From Pseudevernia furfuracea (taxonomy: Eukaryota; Ascomycota; Lecanoromycetes; Lecanorales; Parmeliaceae), in NCBI GenBank assembly GCA_022315425.1, contig JAIUPT010000029.1:640821-704820 (forward strand): a stretch of 64,000 nt of DNA, read 5' to 3'. This document shows positions 33,700 through 46,640 of this stretch, one piece after another (the first letter of the stretch is position 1; the number at the start of each line of letters is the position of its first letter). A program made the position numbers and the translations under genes. Below the pieces are notes generated by a model. It saw only the letters and a program-made list of their open reading frames with translations. It was not told where the DNA came from and did not search any database.

Positions 33700-36600
33700 G
33701 AAACCGTTGTACAACTATATTAATCTTTCGTCAGTCAAACAATCGTCTTGATTATTTCATCGTCATTTCATCGCTATTTAATTATTAATATTTTAGATAG
33801 TCTTCTGCAGGTATTTTCACTGTAGATTCAGTCGATCGATTATCGTCGTATTCTCTCGCAATGCATCTATTCACATATCTTGTTACAGTCTTTTACAGAT
33901 ATGTCATTCCTTATGTACACTTCAATATATGCGACTCATTCGGTCAGTTCGATTCGTTGAGCACATTAATCAAGTACAGTGTATCATGATACAGGGCTGG
34001 CAATTCATATACATATTGATTCGTCTGTCATCTATGCACTGAGAGGTTCAGTGTTATATTCAGTATAGGCTTATCTGTATTCTCTTCGTCTTCAAGATCG
34101 CCTTTGCGCAGCTCTGTTAATATATATACGACAAGAAATACGTACCTCTTTCGACGATATATGTGCGCAAAACACTATAGAAGTTAACCCTTTTTGATGT
34201 TAATACGCATATAGTTCTTGACGTTGTACACATATCGACGATGCGCTCTGCAAATATGTTAGTCTAAGAGTTATTCGATACTATGCGCAAAAGACACACG
34301 AATTAGTATAGACAATTCTTCGATATCACTTCAATTTACTAATATCAAAATTCATCACGCGCAGTCATACTTAGTTTTGTAGACGATCATCAAATGCTGA
34401 ACGAAGTTGTGTTGTGAGTTAAGCTTCATTAGGTTCGTTATAGCCCTAATGCGAAAGTAGTTATTTAATATAAATTCTCTTATAGATATCTGCGCAGAGT
34501 GATACTCGTCATTTTTAAGTACGTTGTAAAAGCCTTCTGCGTAAATATTCTCGTTCATATCTTATTCATCTATAGAAAGATAACTTTGTACAAGTGTCTT
34601 ATATTTGTCGTTCAGAATTCTCAGAGCTTTCATCATTTCGAAATTATTATGATCTTAAGCTCTTATCAGGTCTAGTCGCAAAGACTATTGCATCACGTTT
34701 CTTATAAATAGATATTTTATCAAATTTGATGAAGCTACTGCATCTGTTATGCTCTTGAACACTCTAAAATAACTATTATTAGCGACAGTCTACTCAGCAC
34801 GAAGAAAGTAAACAACTTATGCTTTAACTCCTTCGTCAACATATTCGAATTCATAACCGTCGTATACTCCTTCGTATTCTCCGTTAGATAAAGATTTATA
34901 TATATATTAGAAAGCCTAAGAAGCTTCTCAAATTTGATGTCACGAGATATTCTTGCTTTGATCTTATCTTTGTCTTTGACTGCTGTAGACTTCGATATCT
35001 GTCGTTCTATCTCCGATTCTGGGTCGAAGCGCGCTGCGTCTGAGAACACCTTCTTCAGAGCGTCTTCGTTCTCTAAATCATCGTCGATCTCATTATTATT
35101 ATTGTTACGAAAGTCTTCTGCAGCTGAAATAACATAGGTGATCAACTCTTAATAAACTCTTCGAGTCTTCAGTACATGTTAATGAAGAATACTTGACTTC
35201 GTATATCGTTGATTTTCGACAAGAGTGTTAGATCGAGCAATAACTTTAAACGCTCGTATTATTATCTGAAGTAAAATTGAAGCTAACGACGCAGTTATCA
35301 CTCGTTCGATAGCTTGAAGAAACGAAAGTCGAAATTATTCGATTGTGACCTTACTGCGAAGAATTAGTGACGTCAATAGAGTAGCTCTACCTGTCTCGAA
35401 GAGAGATTATGATTATATATAGTAGATAGGGCTCTATATTCGTTTTTATTCAGAAGGAAAGTGAAACTATTGAAATGCCTTGAGATAAAGAGTGAACTCT
35501 CGTTTGCTTAGGATCGTAGTTATTAGAAAGTCTTATAGAATCCTATTTAAACCTCTTCACTCTAAATGAGAAGCATCATAAGATCGCGATTGAATTAGAT
35601 TTAGGACTGATGCGAGCTTCGCAATGAGCGGAGATGTTATGCGAATTTCGATGTCTCGAACGAAGGTTTTCATTTCTGACGCATTTAGCTCTTCGACGTA
35701 TTGTCTCTATTATAACGTGTCTTCATGATATCTGCTATTAGCTCTGGTATCGTATTCTAAATTTTCTCGTTCCTCCTTAGAACAGTAACAGGTTCGATAA
35801 CTTATTCTTACTATATATCGCATAAAACCTGCATTATCTACCTGCTGAGACATATTCTCGAGAAAAGTCATAGCGAAAGATTAAACTGTCTCCACATGTT
35901 CGTTAATATCTAAATTCACTTCGCTGTTCAGTCTTTGAATCGATTTATAGAAGACTTTTATAATCTTCTCTATCTTTGTCCCATAAGAACTCAATAATAA
36001 AGTAAAGACATTCGTAAGCTTTCTTCGCTCTTGATAGTCTAAATAAGCGAGAATTAAATAAAACGCTTTGAGAGCACGATACATATTTCGATATACATCG
36101 AAATCATCAATGAATAAGAGATAAGAAATAGATATGTGAGAATAAGTCGCAAATGTCTGAAGTCTTTTGCGATCGAAATGAGCTAATTTCAACTCTACTC
36201 GAGTCTGCTGCAATTCTCGAAGAGATCTCACAGTAAAAGATTGAAGATTAACAATTCTACGTATATATTTCGCATTATCAAAATAACCAAGCTTATTCAC
36301 CTCATCAAATTCAAGATAAATGATAACGTGTCGATTAATATTATTCGATGATTGTTCAAGAAGAACATCCTTCAAAAGAAAAAGCTCTTGTTCATCGACT
36401 ATTAACTCAAATTGTTTCAGTATAGATTGACGCCGTGTAATTGTCTGAAGTATAATTATCACGTTATCTAAATAATCTATATCTATACGATAATCTCGTT
36501 CTATGAACGTTACTCGATTATAGTTATATAATGTTATATAAAGACGAAGAGTGTCTTCTAAAATGATTAGATTCTTAGTTCTGATATAATAGACATTATC

Positions 36601-37900
36601 AGAAGTTATTCGTATCGAAGATTTCTATGCTTGTGATTATCATAGCTTCAAAGATTTATTCACATATTGCGCCATATCAAAATACATCTTCTATCGCAGA
36701 AATGTAGCTGAAAGAATGATTTTGATTAGGTCGAAAGAATTATATTAATAATATCACGTCGTTCGCTTAATTCTCTGACGTTCTTCTTTTTGTTCTTGCG
36801 ATAGTAACGATTGTTTCTTAATTATAACTATTAAAGACTTTCGCATCAGTCGTAATAGTGGTATGTGTCGTCGAATCTAACGCTTAAGAATATTTAATTT
36901 CTTTGATAGAGTCTCTACTGGGTCTGACCCCTCAATATTCTCATCTATCGTATTCGTATTTATATGATCTGCGAAAGACTTCTGCGACTATAACATCTCC
37001 CTTAGACGTACGTAATCAGTTCTCGAGCAGTCAGACTTCTCATATTATAATCTTAGCGCTAGATGTAGAGAGAAAGAAAAGACATTCTTATCGTCTTTCT
37101 ATAATATAATTTCGTAAAAGAAATTTAATGAAGATATCGATGAAGAGGAGAATTGTGCTCGCTGAGACAAGAGTGATAACGACGTTCGTTTCGAAATGTC
37201 ATACGACTCCGAGAACGAATATTGTAGCTCGTTATCCTCATCATCGTTAAAGATATTTAAATCTTCAAGAAGCTAAGAGAGAGTGAGTGATCGAGGTTCT
37301 TAAGCGATTCTATTGACTTGTATTATAGATTATAAAACGATCAATACTTGTTAACTGTATTAGAGGAAATCAAATATAATAAACAAATTCTCGTTCTTAT
37401 CGTCTGTGTTCACATCTCAATTACTGCTCGCATCATCGTTATCGTCTATATCGTCTGAATTCCCTTCAATGTCTGTTATTATATTTTTATGATCTTGCTC
37501 GTGCTGTAGTGAAATTATACTTATATCGTCGTTATTTATATCAAGTATCTATTCATTGTAAACTTCATCTGTCTCGTTGTTAAAGACTACAATTAAATTA
37601 GTCTCGCTGCGAAAGTCTTTAACAAACTATTCAAAGACATCTTCATCGTACTATAGATTCTTAGTAAGGTGCTTAGATTTAGTAGTGTGCTCAGAAAGAA
37701 TTTCGTCGAGAGAGTCTTCAGCAGATCGTTCGAAATAAAGCTCGTTGAGAGAGTCTTCAGTAGATCGTTCGAAAAGAATTTCGTCAGAGACTTCAGCAGA
37801 TCGCTCGAAAGCATATATATTAAGAAAGTCTTTTACAGCAAAATCATTATAAGAAGTTATCGAAGATAACGAAGACTAATTATCGTCTCTATTAGCATTT
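33700..37900 (-). pseudogene. Large transposase-like protein relic of element S
   Basis: The clearest part is an open stretch of 193 codons (36462 down to 35881) with HVIIYLEFDEVNKLGYFDNA, QTRVELKLAHFDRKRL and LTNVFTLLLSSYG. It reads on through stops into FLENMSQQVDNAGFMRY and a CYC/Glu-rich block, then SYDASHLE, and an acidic NNNNNEIDDDLENED block (35145 down to 34747). This pattern matches, from memory, a large protein common in fungal DNA transposons, often annotated as Tnp2/Plavaka-like or hypothetical. The upstream part (37900-36500) shows repeated LLKTLST-type residues. I cannot place DDE residues. Confidence 0.45.
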
Positions 37901-38479
37901 CAGCTAAATATGCGCAGCTAATTTATTTTGCGAGATTAAGTAGTTATTTTATGCAGGAGAATACTAAATAGACTTGACAAGAATAAAATTAATAGAAAGT
38001 TACAGCTGAACGTAAATCTTAACGTGTCTAGTCAGATACGAAGACTTATTAAATCGTTTTTGAATTCACTTCTCACATTTTATATCATTAAATAAAATTC
38101 TAAAGAAGTAGATATTTTGAAAAATATCTTAGAAGGGCTGAGTAAGTTATTAACACTTATCATGATAATGATCGTTAATGCGCATTACATTTTCAATTGA
38201 GAAATTCGACTCGTGAAAACTTGTCTGAGATGTTCTCAGACTTTGAAATTGAGCTTATGTTCTTATAGCTGTCATATGTATAACAGTAATTTGATAGACA
38301 ATCTATATCGAAGTTGTTGATTCTCTCTCTGAAAACTATCGAAGTAAGTAGTCTTCGCATCACGAGAGAATATAGATTGTCGTTATTATAAGTAAAGAAA
38401 ACACGTCTCGAGCCTCTTTATTAAAGGCTCAGACTTTTATCTTCAATCTTTTTCACTTTCATCTATCGTAGACTTCTAT
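37901..38479. other. Spacer between the two element S relics
   Basis: AT-rich and stop-dense on both strands. I see no domain, repeat or motif here. Confidence 0.4.
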
Positions 38480-40790
38480 ATATCACTTATTAAGAATTAG
38501 TCTAAAGCTTTTCGTAGTATTTATGTAACGTATCTAAAGACTAACTTCTTCTTCTTTTCTCTTCAACAAGATGAACTTAAGTACATCTTATGCGACGAGA
38601 ATATATGATTTATCTTTCGATTCCCATATAATATTCTCGTACCTCATCATCTCACTCTTCTTAAATACTTAATCACTCAAGTTTACTGTAAAATCGTCTA
38701 TGTTATCGACTTCGATGAAGATACGTCTATTCAGCTCTGTTATAGTCTGAGACACGACTTTCTCGATATTGCGTCAGATGAAGATCTAATCAAAACTTTC
38801 AGACACGTAGTATTCATATAGTCAGATCACTAAACTATAATTTCTTACACGTATCGCACGACCCAAAGCTTGTGCTTATACGTCTAGATTGTGAGCGCTC
38901 TTCATCATGTGAATCCTTTAACACTTTTGTTGTAGATTTAGATCTATCGAGTCTATAGCGTACGTAGTGATAAGTACTTGAGCTCTATCGTCATATTCAG
39001 TAAAAGCTATAATAATCGCGTCGCGCTCTTTCTGCTGCTGATAAGCGTCGAGTGTAACATAGTTGATTCTCAATAACTACAAAACGACGAGCAAGAATAT
39101 CGTCACAGTCGATAATTAATAAAAGATTAACACTTTCTTTTAATCTCTCACCACCTAGAGCGAAATTAATAGACTGTTATTATAGAAGGCTGTTATAGGG
39201 CTACTATAACTATAGACTGCTGCGAAGAGTCTCTCGCACACTCGTAATAATAGAAAAGAAACGTATCTAACTACGTACATTGCGCAGAAGCGCACGTACT
39301 TTTGATATATCTTTTAATAATGTCTGCAGTAGCGGCGCTGAGTCGTTGAGATTAAAATGTCGATTTTATAGTCTCTAAAACCAATCGAGAAAGAAGTCTT
39401 TTTAATCAAACGTAATCTTCATATTAGTCGCTTTGAGATCAACTGTCTCATCGAGTTCTAATAGCTTAATTCAAGTTGTTAACATTAATAATTTGCGCTG
39501 TGTGATAAGCGATCACTTGAGTTTCTTATATAATTCTATCGAGGACAGTAGCTTTTCTGTGAGCTCGTTCTCTTTCGTATTATATCACTTTTGCTCTTTG
39601 TTATTGAAGAAACAGCTAATAATAATAGTCTTTACACGTAATAATGAGTCTATAATTTTGATATCAATGCGAAATAAAATGCGACTTTGCGAAGTTCGAC
39701 GAATAATTAATTACTTTCATATTTTAGTTAAGCGAATTTCTTATTTAATAGAATTAATACGATGTGTAAGAATTCAGTCTTTAATAGCGCGTTTAATAAG
39801 CTGCAATTTGACTATTAAGTGATTATTCGATAGAAGAAAAGGGTCGAGATCTTATTCGAACTGCATCTTCGTAAGTGAAGTATCTAATTATTAGTCTCCC
39901 GCATCATATGACTCAACAAGAGACATATAGTCAAGTTAATTATTAATGTTATTAAAAATGAGAGTAGCGCTAATCATGATATAGCGCGTAGCTCTCTGTT
40001 ATTATATTATCACAGAGACGTCAGCTGTAAATAACTTCAAAAGATGACATTTATTATTGACGACAAGCTTGAAACAGTCTTTCAAGTTCGTATCTCAACG
40101 TGAATCTAAATCGAAACGATTCTTGTCGATCTATGTCTTGAACATTGTTAGCTTGTTAATTCGATACTTATGATTAATAGCTGAGTCGTGTCGCGTAGCG
40201 AAAGTAATGTAGCTGTTAATAATCAAAGTTCGAGATCGTTACTCTTTTTCATTAAATAGTTCATGTAATTAATGCAAATTATCAAGCACTAAGCGTTCGT
40301 CTGCGATAGATTTCGACCGTCGCGCGTCGCCGTGATATTTATAAATGTCGAAGATATCTGAAGCTATTAGGTCGATAGCCTTGATTCATTGCGCAATAAG
40401 ATTCTTAGACATTAGAATGAGCGTTGACCTAGCCCTAGTACGTTGTTGATCTGTACGAGTCTTCGCGCGTTCTCTGTGAAGCTGAAGTATTAGTTAATAT
40501 ATATAGTAGCTTTTGTAGAAGACTACTGCAGAAGACTACTATAGAGTAGAGAGCAGAAGACGTTTATAGAAGACTTTTATAAAAGACTTTTATAAAAGAC
40601 TTTTACAGAAGGCTTTTGCAGAAGATATCTAATAATAGAAAAGACTTACATATAACAGATAACAGACGATTACTCAAGTCTTATCGAGACCTACGTGATC
40701 TACAAGGAACATGACTCGTGAGTGCGAATTCGAGCTGAATTCCACGAGTGCTTTGACAGTCACAGACTATTAGAATTTAAGTGATTATAA
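38480..40790 (-). pseudogene. SNF2-family helicase-like relic of element S
   Basis: Three helicase motifs are readable on minus in the right order and spacing. Motif I: DHVGLDKT at 40700-40677 (usual D.GLGKT, one Gly to Asp change). Motif II: LVVNNKCH at about 40065-40044 (usual DExH, Asp and Glu changed to Asn and Lys as RIP would do). Motif VI: AQALGRAIRV at 38875-38849 followed by YEYYVSESFD. The spacing of about 215 and 390 codons fits SNF2 proteins. Between them, a block with IKAIDLIASDIFDIYKYHGD fits the SNF2 N-lobe. SNF2 ATPases move or remodel DNA-protein complexes. It is dead through many stops. Its presence inside the element suggests a role in transposition, which is inference. Confidence 0.7.
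40555..40640. repeat. Short GAAGACTTTTATAAAA-type tandem repeat
   Basis: About five units of roughly 16 bases (AGACTTTTATAAA, then AGAAGGCTTTTGCAG) between motif I and the rest of the helicase relic. Similar GTCTTCTGCAG pieces recur in other degenerate stretches of the window (for example 44235-44265, 62740-62830). Confidence 0.75.
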
Positions 40791-43129
40791 TAGAGTCATT
40801 TTAGACATACGAAAGATTATCTAATTTTCGTTATATAATATATCGAGTAAAAGATAAGCTTTTCTCAAATCTTCTCGCTGATAGTTCTCACTATCAAAGT
40901 AAATTTATTATTCGTCGAAGTTTGTTTTAACTGTCGCATCTTAGAGCTAATACTCAATCGAATTTTGCTTTAAATCCTCGATTGTTTTGATAAATCAAAT
41001 CTTTTGATCTTCTTTAGAAATCAAATCGATTAATTTTATTATCTTAATAGTCTTCTTTAAAGCTCTTATATTACTACCCTTTTGAATAATCATATCAATT
41101 AGCCACGCTTTTTAAAACCTTTCGCGAATATTAAAGATTATTGATTTATTCTCAACTGTCATCAATTAAGCGTTTGATGAAAACGCGAAGTTAGTTTCAA
41201 TGACTTTCTTACGTTCTTTATTTATGTCACGCTCAAATTAAAGCTTCTCTTTATTTGACTGCACAACTTCGATTCATTAATCTATGAATTTTAAAAAATA
41301 ATCGATCTGTTAATTATTCTCGAACATCAAATGATTATTGTGTAAGAGATTCTTCTCGTATTCGAATTTGAATATAATTTTCATAGTTGTATTTCAATCA
41401 CGGGTGACTCGCTTAGTCGTTACACGCTCTTTCTTAAACGATATTGAACTTAATAGAGATAAAGACGTATCGAGAGTCGGCGATACGCTGATTTGATATA
41501 AGTTAGCGATGACATAATGTCTATAGAAGAGTGCTTAAGATAGGCTTTTATAGAAAGATGCTTGAGATAGACTTCTATAGAGAGATGCTTGAAATAGACT
41601 TCTATAAAAGAGTGCTTGAGATAGACTTTTATAGAGGAATGCTTAAGACAGACTTCTACAGAGAGATGCTTAGATAGACTTCTGTAATTAAGATACTTAT
41701 CGAACGTTCTATCTGAGTGACGACTTTGAGTCGTAGCTTCTTTGCAACAGCGACGTTTTTTGTCTTACGCTTAAAAGACGTATAATTGAACTTCTTATAC
41801 TTGATGAGTAGTTATATTTTAAGGTGAATTTGCGCAGACGATAGTTCTTTATTGAAAAAGAGTTCAGCAGCACTCTTAATGTTGACGCGACAAATCTGAA
41901 ACAACGCAAACGTTAAATGATTCTCTCGATCTCACAGTCTCTTGTTTAAAAGATTCGTAAAGAACTTGTTAGACTCTAGACGTTCTTTAATGATTATTCG
42001 TTGTTCAACTGTTTCGAAATTGACCTCTCGTTCTCGAGATGTATCAAGATTTTAAATCAATTTCTGCTGAGAATAGATTCATATTTCGACGTAGATCTTG
42101 AAATACGACGCAAAACGTGAACCTTACAGATAATTAATCATTTTCTATAAGCTCACAAAATCACATAGCTCGCGCAGTTTATTTAGTTCGCGATATTTTA
42201 GCTTATTCTCGCGAGCTTTTATCAATGAAAAGACCATGTTAACTATTAAAAGCTTTAATAAGAAAATAATATGATGAATAAATAAGGTCACTGCAGAAGA
42301 CTTCTATAGAATCAACTTATCGCTATTAAAGTGAGAGATCTGGTCTAAGCTATACTAATATAGATAAGAAGTGAAGGTGATTTATAAGATGTGATAAACG
42401 AGTCTAAGTGATATAAATGATAAGCGAGTAATGTGAGCAAGTAAGATGTGAGCAAGTAAGATATAGAATATTAAGCTTAGCTATATTTCGCTATAGTCTC
42501 TAACGAACGACTAAAATATACGTAATTAAATAAAGATAGCTTTGATTTAATGAAGGCTTATAATAATAGATAGAATATATAAAAAGTAACGAGGTTGTTG
42601 TTAATAAGGAGAAAGAAGTAATAAAATAAAGTTATTTAATTTGTCTTTATATGAGATTAAGTGAATTGATTTAAGTCTTGACGATAAACGTAAGTAAATA
42701 CGAAATACAAACTATGCTTTGCAAAATCCGTCTGTCTATCATATCTACATCATGTATCTAATCAGTGATATCTAATGAAATTAATCATAGATAGTGTCAA
42801 GACTCGTCGTATATTGAAAATCATCTATCTTGTGATGGTCTGTTGCGAAAATCTACTTATAATTGAAAGTCTATGATAGTCTATTGAAGAGTCACTCATT
42901 TTGAAATTTTATAAGACTTGCGATGTTTGTTTTTACTTCAATTGTGATAGGAGAGAGAGAGACTATCGAAACCTACGATAGAATCTTCTATTTTTTTGCG
43001 ATTAGCTTAAATTTAATAAGCTTTTTTCGTAATGTTCTCAAAGCCTAAATTAGATATATTCTGTCTTTTGCGTCATTACTTCAATTGATTTCTTCGTGTA
43101 AATATAAGTCTTAAGCTTGATTCTCAATA
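40791..43129. other. Upstream part of helicase relic and intergenic stretch of element S
   Basis: The helicase N-terminus should lie on minus here (to about 42250), but no motif is readable. 42250-43129 is AT-rich, with one GAGAGAGAGA run near 42950. A 28 bp tandem repeat lies at 41517-41690. Confidence 0.3.
41517..41690. repeat. About 28 bp tandem repeat, six units
   Basis: Units read TAGACTTCTATAGAGAGATG and then CTTGAGA or CTTAAGA, each with a few changes. It lies in the degraded upstream part of the helicase relic. Confidence 0.88.
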
Positions 43130-44600
43130 ACGAAGAAGCAGACTTTTCAACGAGCATTATAAGCATTAGAATCTCAAGTCGTGAAGTTTAGGCGAACATA
43201 AAAATCGTTAAAGCACGCTCGACAGACCTCGTCTTGCGAAGAGCGAGTCTAGGAATGAGCTCGCGAGAACGTTTTTTAAACATAATGAACGACGTAAACG
43301 TAATTATAAGCATCTGAAAGAGAAAGAGAATAACAATGAGAATAACGAGTCGTCGACCTCAACTCATCTAAGTTCTATCAAATTAATATGCGTAACAAGT
43401 CTATCACGATTCTTCTCTAGACTAAATAATTTCTTCAGATTAAGAAGTTCAATATTTAGTCCTTGTCGAAGACTTCTTTTATACGCACGAAGTCTAACAC
43501 AGCTACTCAGTTACTATCTCACACTTTTAATACCTCGCGTACGAAGCCTTTCACAGCAGCTATAAAACTTTTTGTTATCAAGTTAAACATTCAGGGTTCT
43601 CGCGTTCAGCCTATATAAGACGCTCTAAAGACTTTCGTAGAAAATGTACGTTAAGTCGAAAGTGTCGAGAAGGAACATGAGAGAAGTCGAAGTAATTCAT
43701 TAACGACATTAATGCTCGATAGCAATTCGCAGAGTCAATAGAGTTAGATCAATGAACATGATGTTATAGAGATTATTAGCACAGATAGCAGCAAGAAGAT
43801 AAAGATCTCAACAAAATCTAAAGCGAAGGTCTTTCAAGAGCTGAATATCTTAAGTAAACGATATTTTCTTATCTATCTCTCTAATACCTTCGCAGATAAG
43901 TTCGTTCGTAAAGTGTTTCTAGATATGAGAAGTGATTATCGTATCTATAAGAACGCAAAGCTACGTGTTTAACGTTTATATAAGATCTAAAAGACGAAAG
44001 TTTTGAAGGCGGCGCTATAATGAATATAGCGATGAATTAAGAGTGTTAGAAACGAACGTTAAAAGTTTCTTTTCGAGTTATCGACATTTGTGAAGATCAA
44101 GAGAGAGCTTCGTGAGAAGTATAAGCAGAAATAACTGAAGAGTGTGTTTCGATTTGAAATTAATGCAGTAGACTTTGAGAAGATTAGTTTAAATAATACA
44201 CGTTTTCTAAAATGTGAGTATTTCTCTATTTGTCGTAGACTTCTGCAGCAGTCTTCTGCAGCAGTCTCTTTACAGTTAATAACTAATATGCTCTCTCTAT
44301 TCAGATGCCTTTTTATAGCTTGTTACGCACTGTCGTCTAACGAAACTATACGATGACGATTCGTCAGATCGCTTATTAACAAAGTACACTCGTAAGCATT
44401 TACTTATATTGTTCGACGCGTTACATCAGAAGAATGAATTCAAGCACGTGAAGATTCATAATTATTCTAAGCGCACAGTATCTCGCGGCGTGCAATATAA
44501 AAAACGTTCTAAGATTAACATCAACGACGACTTTAACGAATTAGTCGAATTATCTAATGAGAAGAAGACGATGTCGTCAAATATAGAATAGAATAAACAA
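43130..44600 (+). pseudogene. Unrecognised plus-strand protein relic in element S
   Basis: Several frame-related open pieces on plus: a Lys/Asn/Glu-rich HNERRKRNYKHLKEKENNNE (about 43285-43345), FVRKVFLDMRSDYRIYKNAK (about 43900-43965), VFRFEINAVDFEKISLNN (from about 44141) and a 60-codon end with KININDDFNELVELSNEKK (to 44591). Frames shift between pieces. I do not recognise the family. It lies divergent from the helicase relic and could be an accessory protein of the element or captured DNA. Confidence 0.35.
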
Positions 44601-44687
44601 GATAGTGAATTATAGAGAGGGATTAAAGATGAGAAGGTGACTGATGACGATTAATGCAGAGATATTTGATGATAAGGGGATACGAAA

Positions 44688-44920
44688 TACATAAATATTG
44701 AAGACAGTTGTTGATGTATAGTTATATGATATGTTGTGTCTCTTCAATCTTGCGTTTTATTGCTGACTTGACTCTATAAAAGACTACTGCGAGATATTAA
44801 AATGCATAAATATTGAAGAAAAGGCAGTTGTTAATGTATAGCTATATGATATGTTGCTGTTTCTTCGACTTTGCGTTTTGATTACTATTAACTTGAGTTT
44901 GTAAAAGACTGCTGCAATAT
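44688..44920. repeat. Direct duplication of about 110 bp near element S right end
   Basis: CATAAATATTGAAG...CAGTTG...GTATAG.TATATGATATGTTG occurs at about 44690 and again at about 44799. The rest of 44601-45386 is AT-rich terminal sequence of element S without readable coding. Confidence 0.75.
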
Positions 44921-45386
44921 CTTATTTACTCGCATATTATATCTTCAGAAATGACATTATAGATACGTGTGTCTATCAAGTCGTTCTTCATTACGCATAT
45001 GTTAATTCTTTAATAGACTTTAACAAAAGACATTGATTAACTTTGTGATAACATTTGTGTGGGGAAGACTTCGACGCTCTATGATTTATCAATTATACTA
45101 ACATTCATATAGGTGTTGCATTAGACTATTATGCTAATAGTTAGATAGATGCTGTATGAGGCTGATAACATGTATAAAAGTGTTGCACCTATCTTGGCAA
45201 TGGCTTCAACTGATGATGTAACCGTTGTGTAACGATTGTGTGTTTTATTGATATATGATAGATTATACAACCATCTATAGATCGATTATCGACGGTTTAT
45301 TGATGGTCGTATATTCAAAACCGGAGTATAACTATCATACTTCGATTAAACATCGGTTGTTTATCTCCGCAGAAGGCCCGAACAGT

Positions 45387-46640
45387 ATTCTTGAAGTTAA
45401 CTACTATAGTGATCATAAGGATACTAATAACGTCTACTTTCTCTGAATCGTCATTAGATAGGGCTGCAAGCTCAAAGATTCTAATTTTCTCAATGATCGT
45501 TTTCGACGTCTATCACTGTTGAAGTTGAGTGATTGTAAAAACGTCTTCGAATACGCTAAGAAGTTCAAAGAACTTTATAATAAAATTCGAACGATTTATA
45601 AGAAATTACGTCTAAACGACGTCTATCTCATCTTTCTTTTTCATATCGAACTAGATAAAGAATATGAGAATTACTTTTTATATTACACTCAGACTCACGA
45701 TACAATTAATGCAGTCGAAAAGTTCGTCTTCACGTTGAAATACGTCACCCAGCGATTTATTCAAATAGTGATTAATTCGTCTATTAGTCGAATAGAGTTA
45801 ATTCTTGAACTGATTATTACTCGATCTGAAGTATACGCAGTTACAAATACGGCGAATCAGACGACGCAAAGATCGTAATCGGGGGCTATCGAAGAGTCAG
45901 ACGTCGTGTATCTTCGACGCCTCGTGAAGTTCTATCAACACTGTCAGAAGACTTATCACACTTATTATGAGTGTAACTCGAAGAATAATACTCAGTCTAA
46001 TAACTCAGACAGACGTAGACGCAGTCGTAGTCGTAATCGTAACGATCATGACGATTATAAGAGGAACAACCGCGACAGAAAGAAACGATACGATCGAGAT
46101 CAAGATCGAAACGATCGAAATAAGAAGCGAAAGTCTCGTGATGATCGTAATGTTAATTCAGCATACTATAACTCAGAAGAAACACACTTCGACGAAAACT
46201 CTAAGATTGATAAGTGCTTCACTGCTGTGCGACGAGACGATTTAAAATACTACGTCTCTCTTTCAGAGAACGGTTGTATTATAATCGCTATCGTCGATGT
46301 TATATCGAAACGATGAGAACTCGACTTCTACTGCTCTGTCTATGCTACTTCTAATCGATTAGTCTTTAAGACATATCGTCTGCTCATATCGACGAATAAT
46401 TGCCGTTTTATTATAGAAGTGATCGATTTCCTTGTCTCTATTAATAAAGATAAAATTGAGCTTAGAATCAACGTAAATAATAAGTGTACTAGACTTATTC
46501 TCGACGATGTTCTTCATGTTTCTGAACTGTCAATAAACTTGATATTCCAGAATAAGCTAATGCGTTCGGGCTGTCTTATTAAAATTGTGGGAAATGGTGT
46601 CGAAATAGGCCGTCGAGACATCACTGTCTAACTAATTAAC
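45387..46640 (+). pseudogene. Copia-2 gag C-terminal part and protease
   Basis: Continues gag: LKLSDCKNVFEYAKKFKELY (about 45520), then LRLNDVYLIFLFHIELDKEY (UBN2/Retrotran_gag pattern). A zinc-knuckle-like CQKTYHTYYEC follows at about 45945-45975 (first Cys pair damaged), then a strongly basic/acidic Arg-Asp tract (46005-46140) typical of a nucleocapsid linker. The protease region starts around 46320 (ELDFYCSVYATSNRLVFKTY; Asp-Ser-Gly not preserved) and ends near 46631 with VLHVSELSINLIF. Fewer stops than Copia-1. Confidence 0.78.

Larger units (their letters stand above)
33468..45386. mobile_element. Element S: 11.9 kb DNA transposon with helicase relic
   Basis: Left end ACTGTCCTGTC, right end GGCCCGAACAGT. 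The right end reversed reads ACTGTTCGGGCCTTCTGCGG and the MITEs start ACTGTCCGGGCCCTCCGCGA; all differences are C/T type. The left end equals the reversed MITE right end (ACTGTCCTGTC). It lies in opposite orientation to the MITEs. It carries, on minus, an SNF2-type helicase relic and a large transposase-like relic, and on plus an unrecognised relic. Excising it rejoins Copia-2 gag in frame with no duplication. Most likely the (now dead) autonomous partner of the MITEs. Superfamily not assigned. Confidence 0.72.

Noticed and set aside
37669..37869. Opposite-strand frames with repeated Ser-Arg-Ser-Phe-Glu units
   Set aside because: Produced by a short internal repeat in the degraded upstream part of the transposase-like relic; neither strand gives a convincing separate protein.
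33468..45386. Assignment of element S to Helitrons, because of helicase and no target duplication
   Set aside because: Ends are inverted ACTGTCC/GGACAGT rather than TC...CTRR with a 3' hairpin; the helicase is SNF2-like rather than PIF1-like; insertion prefers T|A rather than A|T.
33468..45386. A 9 bp target duplication ATTCTAAGT/ATTCTTGAA around element S
   Set aside because: Only the first five bases match, the mismatches are not RIP-type, and the Copia-2 gag frame rejoins naturally without assuming a duplication.
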